A DNA stretch of 51,667 bases from Archangium lipolyticum (GCF_024623785.1 NZ_JANKBZ010000053.1:1-51667), one strand, 5' to 3'; shown: positions 34,331-43,833, counted from the first letter of the stretch. The notes: a model not told the origin generated them from the sequence alone. Program-made: numbers and translations.

Positions 34331-35785
34331 ATGTCGAGCCGCGCCCTGCCACGTCGAACGATCCTTCGAGGCGCCCTGGTGACGGTGGTCACCCTGTTCA
34401 ACCCCGTGAGCCGCAGTTGGGCCTCCACTCCGGAGCCAGGCGCCATCGGCCTGCCTGCGTTGGACGGACAGCTCCTGACGGACGCGGCGACACGCACACG
34501 GGCCGCGGAGGATTACGGCCACATCGTCCACCGGACGCCCTGGGCCGTGCTCGTCCCGGGCTCGGTGCAAGACATCGTGAAGATGGTCCGCTTCGCACGT
34601 GCGCACGGCCTGAAGGTGGCCGGCGCGCGCGGCATCGGCGAGAGCCACAGCACCCATGGCCAATCGCAAGTGGAGGCCGGTGTGGTCATCGACATGTCCG
34701 CGCTCTCCACCATCCATGAAATCGACGCGACGAGCGCGTGGGTGGACGCGGGCCTGCGGTGGATCCACCTGCTGGAGGCCACCCTGCCCCTGGGCAAGAG
34801 CCCTCCGACGCTGACCGACTACATCGACCTGAGCATCGGAGGCACGCTGTCGGTGGGAGGCATTGGCGGGCAGACGTTCCGCTGGGGCCTCCAGGTGGAC
34901 AACGTTCTGGAGATGGACGTGGTCACCGGCCGCGGGGAGCTCGTGCGGTGCTCCCCCTTCCGCAACCGGCCGCTCTTCGATGCCGTGCGCGCGGGCCTGG
35001 GCCAGTTCGGCATCATCGTGCGGGCCCGGGTCCGCCTGGTGGACGTACCGCCGCGGGCGCGCACCTATCTCGCGCTCTACCACGACCTCCCCCGCTTCCT
35101 GCGGGACCAGCAGACGCTCATCGCGGATGGCCGCTTCGAATACGTCGAGGGCTCCGTCGTCTCCACGGGCAGCGGCCGGGCCTATCAGCTCGAGGTGGTG
35201 AAGTACTTCGCTCCTGGCTCCGAGCCGGACGACGCGCGGCTGCTCGCCGGCCTGTCCTTCGAGCCGGGCTCGTTGCAGGTGACGGACAGCAGCTACTTCG
35301 ACTTCGCCAACCGGCTCGCGCCGCTGGTGGAGTTCCTCAAGAGCACCGGCGCCTGGGACTTCCCCCACCCGTGGCTGGACAACTTCGTCCCCGGGCGGGT
35401 GACGGCCTCCTTCGTGGAGCAGGTGCTTGCCCAGACGCCCGAGTCCGAGATGGGACAGGGGCCCATCCTCCTCTACCCCTTCCACCCCGGCCGGCTCACC
35501 GCGCCCTTCGCGCGGGTCCCCACGGGGCGCACCGCCTTCCTCTTCTCCCTGCTGCGCACCGCCGTCCCGCCCACCCCGGAGAACGCGGCGGCCCTCGTCG
35601 CGAGGAACCACGCCATCCTCGACCAGCTCACCTGCGTGGGAGGCAAGCGCTACCCCGTCGGTTCCGTCCAGATGAGCTCCGCCGACTGGCGTGAGCACTT
35701 CCATCCCCTCTGGGGGCACTTCGTGCTCGCCAAGCGGTCGTTCGATCCGGACAACGTTCTCACTCCGGGTCAGGGCATCTTTTGA
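34331..35785 (+). CDS. Cytokinin dehydrogenase-like FAD-dependent oxidoreductase, Tat-exported
   Basis: A 484-residue flavoprotein with a twin-Arg signal (PRRTILRGALVTVVTLF). The PP-loop FAD domain contains a His-Ser-x-x-Gly-Gln motif (ESHSTHGQSQ; His106, likely covalent FAD site). It also contains LTDYIDLSIGGTLSVGG, where Asp163 corresponds to the catalytic Asp169 of maize CKX1. GQTFRWGLQVDN, EMDVVTGRGELV and GLGQFGIIVRARV follow. The substrate domain has FPHPWLDNFVPG, GPILLYPFHPGR and the C-terminal WREHFHPLWGHFVLAKRSFD...LTPGQGIF. These match plant and bacterial cytokinin dehydrogenases along the whole length. The family cleaves the N6 side chain of isopentenyladenine or zeatin; whether that is the substrate here is inference. 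The next gene is a P450 143 nt downstream on the same strand, behind a hairpin. Confidence 0.82.
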   Translation: MSSRALPRRTILRGALVTVVTLFNPVSRSWASTPEPGAIGLPALDGQLLTDAATRTRAAEDYGHIVHRTPWAVLVPGSVQDIVKMVRFARAHGLKVAGARGIGESHSTHGQSQVEAGVVIDMSALSTIHEIDATSAWVDAGLRWIHLLEATLPLGKSPPTLTDYIDLSIGGTLSVGGIGGQTFRWGLQVDNVLEMDVVTGRGELVRCSPFRNRPLFDAVRAGLGQFGIIVRARVRLVDVPPRARTYLALYHDLPRFLRDQQTLIADGRFEYVEGSVVSTGSGRAYQLEVVKYFAPGSEPDDARLLAGLSFEPGSLQVTDSSYFDFANRLAPLVEFLKSTGAWDFPHPWLDNFVPGRVTASFVEQVLAQTPESEMGQGPILLYPFHPGRLTAPFARVPTGRTAFLFSLLRTAVPPTPENAAALVARNHAILDQLTCVGGKRYPVGSVQMSSADWREHFHPLWGHFVLAKRSFDPDNVLTPGQGIF

Positions 35786-35839
35786 ACCCGGGTGCGAGCC
35801 CGCCGCTCGCCCTCCAGGTTTCCCCTCGTCTCGCCGCTG

Positions 35840-35856
35840 GGGGCGTCTCACGCCCC
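35840..35856 (+). terminator. GC-rich hairpin after the cytokinin-dehydrogenase-like gene
   Basis: The stem GGGGCGT / ACGCCCC (7 bp, loop CTC) lies 55 nt after the stop, with no T-run. It could be a weak terminator or attenuator before the P450 gene. Two copies of TTGAAC, 17 nt apart (35859 and 35876), follow it. Confidence 0.4.
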
Positions 35857-35928
35857 GCTTGAACCTCCTGTATCGTTGAACGGCAACAAGGGCTCTGTCC
35901 TCCCCCAGCGGCCCGGAGACGACCACCA

Positions 35929-37272
35929 ATGACCTCCCAGGCGGATGCCAGCCCCCCCACGCCCGAGAACCTCCCCCTTCCTCCCGGTAGATCGGGCCTC
36001 CCGCTGATCGGCGAGACGCTGGAGTTCCTCCGCTCCAGCCGCGCCTTCTCCGAGCGCCGGCAACGCCAGTACGGCCCCGTCTTCCGGACACACGTGCTGG
36101 GCTCCCCCACCGCGTTCCTGACCGGCCCCGAGGCCATCCAGTGGATCTTCGCGGGCGAGGGCAAGTACCTGAAGAACCGCTGGAGCCCGGGCATCCGCCG
36201 GCTGCTCGGGGCGCGCTGCCTGTCGCTGCTCGAGGGCGAGGAGCACCTGGAGCGGCGCCGTCTGCTCGCCCCCCACTTCAGCTACGCGACGATGCGCGGG
36301 TTCGTGCCCGTCATCGAGTCGCTCGTCACGCGCCACTTCGAGCGCTGGGCGGCGCTCCCGGGCGACCTCACCCTGTGGCCCGCCATGCGGGAGCTGGCCT
36401 TCGAGATCGCCCTCACCCTCATCTTCGGCCAGGACGCCGTGGACGTGCCGTTCCTGATGCGCCACTTCCAGGCGTGGACGGCGGGCCTCTTCGTCCCCCT
36501 TCCGGTGAACCTGCCCTGGACGACGTTCGGCAAGGCGCTCGCCTCGAAGAAGGCGATGATCGACTACCTGGACAAGGTGGTCGCCGAGCGGCAGACGCGG
36601 GCCGAGCAACCGCCGGATCTGCTGGGCTCGCTCCTCCAGCGCCGCGAGGACGGGGAGCCGCCCCTGTCGCGGGAGACCATCGTCGACGAGCTGCAGCTGC
36701 TCCTCTTCGCCGGGCATGACACCACCGTCACCGCCACCTCCAACCTCGTGCTGACACTGGCCCAACACCCGGAGGTGCTCCAGCGCGGCCGCGAGGCAGT
36801 GGCCCCCATGGCGGGTCCCCTCTCGCTGGACGGGCTGCGGGCGACGCCCTACCTCGTCCAGCTCCTCCACGAGGGCATGCGCCTCATTCCCCCCATTGGC
36901 GGGGCCTTCCGCGTCACCACGCGGGACGTGGTCTACAACGGCTACCGCATCCCCAAGGGGTGGGCGGTGCCCGTCAGCATCCGGACCGCGCACGCGGGCT
37001 CGAGCTGGCCGGAGCCGAACCGGTTCGATCCCGAGCGCTTCAGCGCCGAGCGCGGCGAGCAGAGGAAGCCGGGCTCGTTCATCCCCTTCGGCGGCGGGCC
37101 GCGCATCTGCCTGGGCCAGCACTTCGCCATGGTGGAGATGAGTGTGATGCTGGCGCTGCTGCTCAAGCACTACACGTGGGAGCTCGTGCCGGGGCAGGAC
37201 CTGGAATACATCATGACCCCCTTCCCCAAGCCCAAGAGCGGCATCCAGCTCCGGTTCCGCCGCCTGGGGTGA
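35929..37272 (+). CDS. Cytochrome P450, CYP120/CYP26-like
   Basis: A 447-residue P450 with the Pro-rich N-terminus LPLPPGRSGLPLIGETLEFL, characteristic of the CYP26/CYP120/CYP85 group. Members hydroxylate retinoids, terpenoids and sterol-like lipids. The I-helix is complete (LLLFAGHDTTVTATSN), the ExxR is EGMR, and the heme loop is FIPFGGGPRICLGQHFAM with Cys394. There is no membrane anchor, so it is soluble. It sits between a cytokinin-dehydrogenase-like gene and a kinase gene that begins only 7 nt after its stop; co-expression with the kinase is very likely. The redox partner is not in the window. Confidence 0.9.
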   Translation: MTSQADASPPTPENLPLPPGRSGLPLIGETLEFLRSSRAFSERRQRQYGPVFRTHVLGSPTAFLTGPEAIQWIFAGEGKYLKNRWSPGIRRLLGARCLSLLEGEEHLERRRLLAPHFSYATMRGFVPVIESLVTRHFERWAALPGDLTLWPAMRELAFEIALTLIFGQDAVDVPFLMRHFQAWTAGLFVPLPVNLPWTTFGKALASKKAMIDYLDKVVAERQTRAEQPPDLLGSLLQRREDGEPPLSRETIVDELQLLLFAGHDTTVTATSNLVLTLAQHPEVLQRGREAVAPMAGPLSLDGLRATPYLVQLLHEGMRLIPPIGGAFRVTTRDVVYNGYRIPKGWAVPVSIRTAHAGSSWPEPNRFDPERFSAERGEQRKPGSFIPFGGGPRICLGQHFAMVEMSVMLALLLKHYTWELVPGQDLEYIMTPFPKPKSGIQLRFRRLG

Positions 37273-37279
37273 GCGGCGG

Positions 37280-40200
37280 ATGATGCTCGACATCCCAGGT
37301 TACAAGCTCCTCGGGACGCTGCGCACGACGGGGGCCAACGTGCTCCTCCACGCGGTGCGCGAGTCCGATGGCCTGCCGGTCCTCATCAAGACTCCGTCCA
37401 TCGGCGTCCCGGGTCCGCGCGAGCGCGAGCGCTACCGCCGCGAGTTCAGCATCCTCCAACGGCTGCGGAACGTAAGCGGCGTGGTCCGCTCCTACTCCCA
37501 CGAGCACGTCCACGGCCGCCCCCTGCTCATGATGGAGCTGCTGCGGGGCGACCCCCTGTCCGCGCTCGTCGGCCAGCCCATGGAGGTGCCGCGCTTCCTC
37601 GAGCTCGCCGTCTCCCTGGCGTCGACCCTCGCGGAGCTCCACCGCCACGGCGTCATCCACAAGGACCTCAAGCCCGCCAACATCATCACCGCGCCAGAGG
37701 GAGGCCCCCGCCTCATCGACTTCGGGGTGGCCTCGCTCCAACGGGTGGAGCACCTGGACGCCGCGCCCGCCAACCTCATCGAGGGGACGCTGGCGTACAT
37801 GTCGCCGGAGCAGACCGGGCGGATGAACCGCCTGGTGGACTACCGCACCGACTTCTACTCGCTGGGCGTGACGTTCTACGAGCTGCTGACGGGGAGCCGC
37901 CCCTTCCACGGGCGTGATGCGCTGGAGTGGTTCCACGCGCACATGGCCCAGCACCCCAGGCCGCCCCACGAGCTCATCCCCACCCTTCCCCCCGCCGTCT
38001 CGGCCGTGGTGATGAAGCTGCTCGCCAAGACGGCCGAGGAGCGCTACCAGAGCGCCGAGGGGCTGCGGGCCGACCTGGAGAAGTGCCTCGAGGGGGCATG
38101 CGAGGTGTTCCCCCTGGGCGCCCGGGACGTGCCCCAGCGCTTCCAACTGCCGCAGCGGCTCTACGGGCGCGAGGCCCAGGTCTCCACGCTGTTGCGAGGC
38201 CTGGAGCGGGTCGGCCAGGGAGGACAGGCGGAGCTCATGCTGGTGCGCGGCTACTCCGGCATCGGCAAGTCCTCGGTGGTGCTGGAGCTGCACAAGCCGG
38301 TGGTGCAACGGCGCGGCTTCTTCCTGAGTGGGAAGTTCGATCAATTCCACCGCGACATCCCCTACGCGACGCTGGCCCAGGCCCTCCAGGGACTGGTGCA
38401 GCAACTGCTGGCGGGAACGGACGAGGAGCTGGCCGGGTGGCGCGAGCGCCTCCAGGCGGCCTGGGGTGAGTCCGGCCAGGTCATGGTGGAGCTCGTCCCC
38501 CAGCTGGAGCTCGTCGCGGGCAAGCAGCCTCCCGTCCAGGAGCTGCCGCCCACCGACGCGCGCAACCGCTTCGGCCAGGTGCTCCGCCAGTTCCTCGGCG
38601 TCTTCGCCACGCCCGAGCACCCGCTCGTGGTGTTCCTGGATGACCTGCAGTGGGCCGACCTGGCCAGCCTCCAGCTCCTCCAGAACCTGCTCACGCACGC
38701 GGAGACGCCGCCGCTGCTGCTGCTCGGGGCCTACCGCGACAACGAGGTCAGCCCCGCCCATCCGCTGATGCTGATGGTGGAGACGGTGCGCAGGTCGGGC
38801 GCGCGGGTGACGGACCTCCAGCTCGAGCCACTGAACCTGGAGCAGGTCCAGCGGCTCGTCACGGACGCACTGCCAGAAGCGGGGCAGGACGTCATCGTCC
38901 CGCTGTCGGCACGGCTCCACGAGAAGTCGGGCGGCAACCCGTTCTTCCTCGGCCAGCTGATGCTGGCGCTCGACCGCGATGGCCTGCTGACCCGCGCGCC
39001 CGAGGGCGGGTGGAGGTGGAACGCCGAGGAGGTCTGGACCGCGGGCTACCCGGACGACGTCGTCCACTTCCTGGTGGACAAGCTGCGCCAGCTGCCCGAG
39101 CAGGTGCAGCGTCTGCTGAGCCTGGCCGCGTGCGTGGGCCATGTCTTCTCCCTGCCGATGTTGAGCACCCTCTTCGACGCGGAAGACCTGGGAGCGGTGG
39201 AGCAGGGGCTCGCGCCCGCGCTGCAGGAGGGCCTGCTGATGCGCGGCGGCCCGGAGCAGTACCGGTTCCTCCATGACCGCATCCACCAGGCGGCCCATGC
39301 CCTCAGCTCCGAGGAGGAGCGCAAGGCCATCCACCTGCGCATCGGCCGGTCCCTGCTGGCGAGCCTCCCGCCCGAGGTGCTGCGCGAAAAGCTCTTCGAC
39401 GTGGTGAGCCAGCTCAACGCCGGGGTGGAGCACATCCAGGAGCCCGCGGAGCGCCACCAGCTCGCGAGGTTGAACGCGGAGGCCGGGCTCAAGGCCCAGG
39501 CCTCCATCGCGCACCGGCCCGCCATCACCTACTTCAGGATGGCCTTCTCGCTCATTCCCGGAGACCCGTGGGAGACGGACGCCGCGCTGGCCTTCAAGGT
39601 GCGCCGCGCGTGGGCGACCTGCGAGCTCATGAGCGGCAATGCCGCCGAGGCGGAACGTCTGGCGGAGGAGCTCCTGCCCCAGGCGAGGAACAACACGGAC
39701 AGGGTGGCCGCCTACCTCTCGAGGCACGCCGTCTACGTGGCGACGGGCCGGACCCGGGAGGCCAGCGCCAACATCCTGGAGTGCCTGTCACGGCTGGGCA
39801 TGCCGATTCCCGCGCACCCCACCCCGGAAGAGGCGGCGGCCGCCTATGAGGAGGTCTGGGCGTTGCTCCGGGAGTGCCCCATCGCGAGCCTCGTCGACCT
39901 TCCCCTCATGACGGATCCGGACATGAAGGCGGCGATGGCCGCCCTGGATGCCCTCTTCGCGACGGCGTTCTTCTCGGATGTCCACCTGCTCATCATCGAC
40001 CTGAGCCGGATCGTCACCCTCTCCCTGCGTCACGGCTTCACGGAGACCGCCGTCTCCGGGTTCAGCTGGCTGGGGATGCTGGCCGGCGTCCACTTCAAGC
40101 AGTACCGGGAAGGCCATGCGCTGGGAATGCTCGCCCGCGCGCTCCTCGACCGTCACAACCTGGCCTCTCAACGGGGCAAGGTGCTCTTCAGCCTGCAGTT

Positions 40201-42577
40201 CATCCATTACTGGTCCCAACCCCTCTCCGCGACGCAGGAGCTCGTCCTCGAGGGCTTCGACCACGCGGTCCAGGCGGGGGACTTCCAGGCGGCGTGCTTC
40301 TGCGGCTCGGCCATCACCTTGAACCGCCTCGTGATGGGGCACCACCTGGACGACGTCTACCAGGAGTCCGTCGTGCGGGGCGACTTCACGCGCAAGGCCG
40401 GCGTCCTGGACACGCGAGACGCCATCCTCGTCCACCAGCGCTACGTGCAGCAGTTGCGCGGGCGTACGCCCTCGTTCGACACGCTGAGCGGGGAGGGCTT
40501 CGACGAGCAGGCGTTCGAGGCCACCCTGACGGCCGCGCGCCTGAGCAGCCTGCGCGCCATCTATTGGATCACCCGGCTCAAGTCCCGCTACATGTGCGGC
40601 GCCTACGCGGAGGCGCTCGCCGCCGCGGAGCAGGCGGCCGGGGTGCTCTGGGTGATGAGGGGGAGCATCAACAACCTGGACTTCCACCTCTACCGGGCCC
40701 TGGCGCTGGCCGCGAGCTGCGAGGGCCAGGAGGCGGAGGCACGGGTGAAGTCGCTCGAGGCCATGAAGCGGCACCACCAGCAGCTCTCGGAGTGGGCGGA
40801 CAGCTGCCCCGAGACCTTCCGCGCTCCGGAGCGGATGGTGTTCGGGGAGCTGGCGCGGCTCGAGGGACGGCTGGATGAGGCGGTCCGGGCCTATGAAGAG
40901 GCCATGAGCCAGGCCCGCGAGAACGGCTTCATCCAGAACGCCGCCATCGCGGCCGAGCTCGCGGCGGACTTCTGGCGGGCACGCAAGGCGCCGCTGGCCG
41001 CCCTCTCCTTCGCGCGCGAGGCCCAGGCCGCGTACCGGCAGTGGGGCGCCAAGGGCAAGGCCCTGCACCTGGAGGCGCGGTGGCCCGGCCTGTCGCCCTC
41101 GCGCACGCCCTCCGACCACGAGACCACCAGTACGACGGACTCGACGCACATCGACGCGCTCTCCGTGGTGAAGGCGCAGCAGGCCATCTCCGGGGAGATC
41201 GTCCTGGAGCGGCTGGTGACCACCCTGCTGCGGGTGGCCATCGAGAACGCCGGCGCCCAGCGCGGCGCCCTGCTGCTGCCGGATGGGGACACGCTCTCGG
41301 TCGCGGCCGTCTCCGGCTCCTCGCCGGACGGCGCCGTCGTCCCCGTCACGGAGGGCACGCCCCACGAGCTGCCGGGGACCCTCATCGCCTACGTCAAGCG
41401 CACGCACGAGCACGTCCTCATCCACGATGCCTCCCGGCCCCATCCCTTCTCGTCCGACGAGTACCTGCGGCGCAGCGGGGCCCGCTCGGTGCTGTGCCTG
41501 CCGCTGATGCGGCGGGAGACGCTCTCCGGCGCGCTGTACCTGGAGAACAACCTGGCCACCCACGCCTTCAACCCGGAGCGCCTCGCCCTGCTGAGTCACC
41601 TGGCCACCCAGGCGGCGACCTCCATCGAGAACGCGCGGCTGTACGAGGATGTCCGCCAGGGCAAGGCGGCGCTGCGCCAGGCCAACGACGAGCTCGAGCA
41701 GCGGGTGGAGGAGCGCACGCGCGAGCTGAAGGAGGCCCAGGCCCGGCTGGTGGACACGGCCCGCGAGGTGGGCATGGCCGAGGTGGCCTCCAACGTGCTG
41801 CACAACGTGGGCAACGTCCTCACCAGTGCCGTCATCAACGTGGAGATGATGCGCAGGCACGTGGGCGCCTCGCGCGTGGGCCGGGTGAAGCAGACCTCGG
41901 CCCTGCTCCAGGAGCACCGCGGCACGCTCGCGGACTTCCTCACCCGGGATGCCCGGGGCAGCCAGCTGCCGGACTACCTCGCCGAGCTGTCCGAGGAGCT
42001 GCTGCGCGAGCAGGAGACGTTGATGGAGGACGTGGAGGCGATGCACCGGTACATCGACCACATCCGCGCCATCGTCCAGGTGCAGCAGAACTACGCCAAG
42101 GCCTCGGTGATGGAGGTGGAGTGCGATCTGGCGCAGCTCGTGGACGACGCCCTGCGCATCCAGCTGGCCTCGCTCAAGCGCCACGGCATCTCCATCACGC
42201 GGGAAATCTCCGTGCAGCCCCGGGTGATGGTGGACAAGCACAAGGTGTTGCAGATCCTCATCAACCTCATCAGCAACGCGAAGCACGCGGTGGACGTGCT
42301 CCCCGAGAGCCAGCGGGTGCTGTGCATGCGGCTCACCGCCGAGGGGAAGTGGGCGCGCATCCAGGTGGTGGACAACGGAATCGGAATCGCCCCCGAGTTC
42401 CGCGAGCGGCTCTTCACGCACGGCTTCACCACGCGCAAGGACGGCCACGGCTTCGGCCTGCACTCGAGCGTGCTGGCGGCGCAGATGATGGGAGGCCGCC
42501 TCACGCTGGAGAGCGAGGGCCCCGGCATGGGCGCCACGGCCACGCTGGAGCTCCCCCTGTTCGAACAGCACCCCTGA
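37280..42577 (+). CDS. Trifunctional Ser/Thr kinase / AAA ATPase / GAF histidine kinase
   Basis: A 1765-residue signalling protein. Residues 7-270 form a Ser/Thr protein kinase (Lys37, HKDLKPAN with Asp129, DFG Asp147; the Gly-rich loop is poor). Residues 293-560 form an AAA_16 ATPase (Walker A GYSGIGKS 324-331; Walker B VVFLDDLQWAD). A long helical TPR-like region spans about 600-1270. A GAF domain (about 1300-1455; LLLPDGD and LCLPLMRRETLSGALYLENN) is followed by a coiled coil, a HisKA-like domain with His1508 (ASNVLHNVGNVL) and a HATPase (NLISNAKHAVDVL, DNGIGIAPE, GHGFGLHSS). No membrane helix is present, so it is cytosolic. This fusion is common in myxobacteria and cyanobacteria. It starts 7 nt after the P450 stop and converges with the glycosyltransferase gene with 3 nt between stops. 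Confidence 0.92.
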   Translation: MMLDIPGYKLLGTLRTTGANVLLHAVRESDGLPVLIKTPSIGVPGPRERERYRREFSILQRLRNVSGVVRSYSHEHVHGRPLLMMELLRGDPLSALVGQPMEVPRFLELAVSLASTLAELHRHGVIHKDLKPANIITAPEGGPRLIDFGVASLQRVEHLDAAPANLIEGTLAYMSPEQTGRMNRLVDYRTDFYSLGVTFYELLTGSRPFHGRDALEWFHAHMAQHPRPPHELIPTLPPAVSAVVMKLLAKTAEERYQSAEGLRADLEKCLEGACEVFPLGARDVPQRFQLPQRLYGREAQVSTLLRGLERVGQGGQAELMLVRGYSGIGKSSVVLELHKPVVQRRGFFLSGKFDQFHRDIPYATLAQALQGLVQQLLAGTDEELAGWRERLQAAWGESGQVMVELVPQLELVAGKQPPVQELPPTDARNRFGQVLRQFLGVFATPEHPLVVFLDDLQWADLASLQLLQNLLTHAETPPLLLLGAYRDNEVSPAHPLMLMVETVRRSGARVTDLQLEPLNLEQVQRLVTDALPEAGQDVIVPLSARLHEKSGGNPFFLGQLMLALDRDGLLTRAPEGGWRWNAEEVWTAGYPDDVVHFLVDKLRQLPEQVQRLLSLAACVGHVFSLPMLSTLFDAEDLGAVEQGLAPALQEGLLMRGGPEQYRFLHDRIHQAAHALSSEEERKAIHLRIGRSLLASLPPEVLREKLFDVVSQLNAGVEHIQEPAERHQLARLNAEAGLKAQASIAHRPAITYFRMAFSLIPGDPWETDAALAFKVRRAWATCELMSGNAAEAERLAEELLPQARNNTDRVAAYLSRHAVYVATGRTREASANILECLSRLGMPIPAHPTPEEAAAAYEEVWALLRECPIASLVDLPLMTDPDMKAAMAALDALFATAFFSDVHLLIIDLSRIVTLSLRHGFTETAVSGFSWLGMLAGVHFKQYREGHALGMLARALLDRHNLASQRGKVLFSLQFIHYWSQPLSATQELVLEGFDHAVQAGDFQAACFCGSAITLNRLVMGHHLDDVYQESVVRGDFTRKAGVLDTRDAILVHQRYVQQLRGRTPSFDTLSGEGFDEQAFEATLTAARLSSLRAIYWITRLKSRYMCGAYAEALAAAEQAAGVLWVMRGSINNLDFHLYRALALAASCEGQEAEARVKSLEAMKRHHQQLSEWADSCPETFRAPERMVFGELARLEGRLDEAVRAYEEAMSQARENGFIQNAAIAAELAADFWRARKAPLAALSFAREAQAAYRQWGAKGKALHLEARWPGLSPSRTPSDHETTSTTDSTHIDALSVVKAQQAISGEIVLERLVTTLLRVAIENAGAQRGALLLPDGDTLSVAAVSGSSPDGAVVPVTEGTPHELPGTLIAYVKRTHEHVLIHDASRPHPFSSDEYLRRSGARSVLCLPLMRRETLSGALYLENNLATHAFNPERLALLSHLATQAATSIENARLYEDVRQGKAALRQANDELEQRVEERTRELKEAQARLVDTAREVGMAEVASNVLHNVGNVLTSAVINVEMMRRHVGASRVGRVKQTSALLQEHRGTLADFLTRDARGSQLPDYLAELSEELLREQETLMEDVEAMHRYIDHIRAIVQVQQNYAKASVMEVECDLAQLVDDALRIQLASLKRHGISITREISVQPRVMVDKHKVLQILINLISNAKHAVDVLPESQRVLCMRLTAEGKWARIQVVDNGIGIAPEFRERLFTHGFTTRKDGHGFGLHSSVLAAQMMGGRLTLESEGPGMGATATLELPLFEQHP

Positions 42578-42580
42578 GGT

Positions 42581-43762
42581 TCACGCGGCCTTGCGGGCGC
42601 GGAACTCGAGGATGGCGTCGGCGGCGCGGAGGTAGCCCCCCGAAACCTGGACATCCCGCTGCATGGCCAGCGCCTTCTCCCGGAACCCGGGCTCGTTCGA
42701 GACGCGGTCCACCGACTGCCGCAGCTGCTCCACGGTGACGGTCTCCTTCTCCAGGGCGAGCCCCAGCCCCAGCTCGGCGACCCGGCGGGCGTTCAGCGGC
42801 TGCTCGGCCATCTGCGGAATCACGACCACCGGCACACCATGGGCGAACGACTCCATCAGGCTGTTCGCGCCACCGTGCGTGAGGAAGACGTCCGTGCGCT
42901 CCAGCACCTCCAACTGCGGCACCGAGGGGCGGACGAGGAAGTTACCGGGGATGGGCCCCAGCTCCGCGGCGTTCACCGCGTGCCCCGTGGCGAGCACCAC
43001 GCGCCAGCGCGTCCCGCCGAACGCCTCGAAGCACATCCGGTAGAACTCCGGCCAGTTGTTGAAGATCGTCCCCAGCGAGATGTAGAGCGCCGGGCCTCCC
43101 GCGAGGTGCTCGAAGGGGAAGTCCCCCGCGTCTCCGCGCGGCCGGATGGACGGTCCCACGAAGAGGAAGCGCTCATCGAAGGTGTCGCCCCCCATCTGGA
43201 ACGAGCGCGGCACGCAGACCAGGTTCAGCGGCTCCGCCTGGCCCAACATGCCGAGCAGGTCCATCGGCGGCAGCCCATGCTCCCGCATCAGCTCCGCCAG
43301 CTCCTTGCCCGCCTGCTGCATCGGCCCCGCGAACGCCGCGCTCCTGCTCTTGAGGAAGGCCGCGAACTGGCCCGAGCGGACGTCGACGGCCATGGTGGGA
43401 CGGAACGTGATGGCGGGGATCCGGAGAATCTGGCCCAACATCCACGCCCACAAGCACATCGGGTCATAGACGATGTAGTCGGGGCGCTCCGCGCGCACGG
43501 CCTCCAACAGCTGGGCGAGCACCTGGCGGCTCTCTCCGGGCATGCGGGCCGGGAGGATCAGCGCCGAACCCGCATTGGGCCCACCCTCCAACGTGCTCTC
43601 GTAGCGGTGGAACCGCGCGCCCGCCCGCTCGACCTGGGGCCGGAACGACTCGGTGAGGTAGTACGTGATGTCCTCCCCTCGATCGACCAGCTCCCGCACC
43701 ACCGGCAGCGTGGCGTTGACGTGCCCGTGGAGGGGGACGTTGAAGAAGGCTCCCTTGGCCAT
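42581..43762 (-). CDS. MGT-family UDP-glycosyltransferase (GT1, macrolide-type)
   Basis: A 393-residue GT-B fold enzyme. The acceptor-side N-terminus MAKGAFFNVPLHGHVNATLP carries the conserved catalytic-type His. The donor-binding signature is SVPQLEVLERTDVFLTHGGA followed by MESFAHGVPVVVIPQMAEQ. It resembles the MGT family that glucosylates macrolides and other aglycones for self-resistance or tailoring, and plant-type UGTs. There is no signal peptide. It is convergent with the trifunctional kinase gene and divergent from the iron-regulated operon at 43908; the 145-nt upstream region contains a Fur-box-like site. The acceptor is unknown. A natural product made nearby is possible but unproven. 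Confidence 0.88.
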   Translation of the reverse strand: MAKGAFFNVPLHGHVNATLPVVRELVDRGEDITYYLTESFRPQVERAGARFHRYESTLEGGPNAGSALILPARMPGESRQVLAQLLEAVRAERPDYIVYDPMCLWAWMLGQILRIPAITFRPTMAVDVRSGQFAAFLKSRSAAFAGPMQQAGKELAELMREHGLPPMDLLGMLGQAEPLNLVCVPRSFQMGGDTFDERFLFVGPSIRPRGDAGDFPFEHLAGGPALYISLGTIFNNWPEFYRMCFEAFGGTRWRVVLATGHAVNAAELGPIPGNFLVRPSVPQLEVLERTDVFLTHGGANSLMESFAHGVPVVVIPQMAEQPLNARRVAELGLGLALEKETVTVEQLRQSVDRVSNEPGFREKALAMQRDVQVSGGYLRAADAILEFRARKAA

Positions 43763-43833
43763 TGTGTGCTCTCCCTGTGTGACTTCCGGTGGCGCCTCTA
43801 TAACGCGGTACCCCGTGGGCCCGCCGTCCTCGC

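Noticed and set aside
31716-34382. Long open frame (888 codons) on the plus strand opposite the dCache kinase
   Set aside because: It is an exact antisense shadow of a well-supported kinase. Such frames arise from the GC-rich third codon positions; its translation is His/Leu/Val-rich without domains.
39788-42571. Minus-strand frame of 927 codons opposite the trifunctional kinase, and a similar one at 37211-39727
   Set aside because: Both are antisense to clear GAF, kinase and ATPase domains, have no ribosome-binding site and show low-complexity composition.
42581-43762. Considered as the glycosylation gene of the NRPS product
   Set aside because: It is 14 kb away, on the other strand, with unrelated genes between; no evidence links them.
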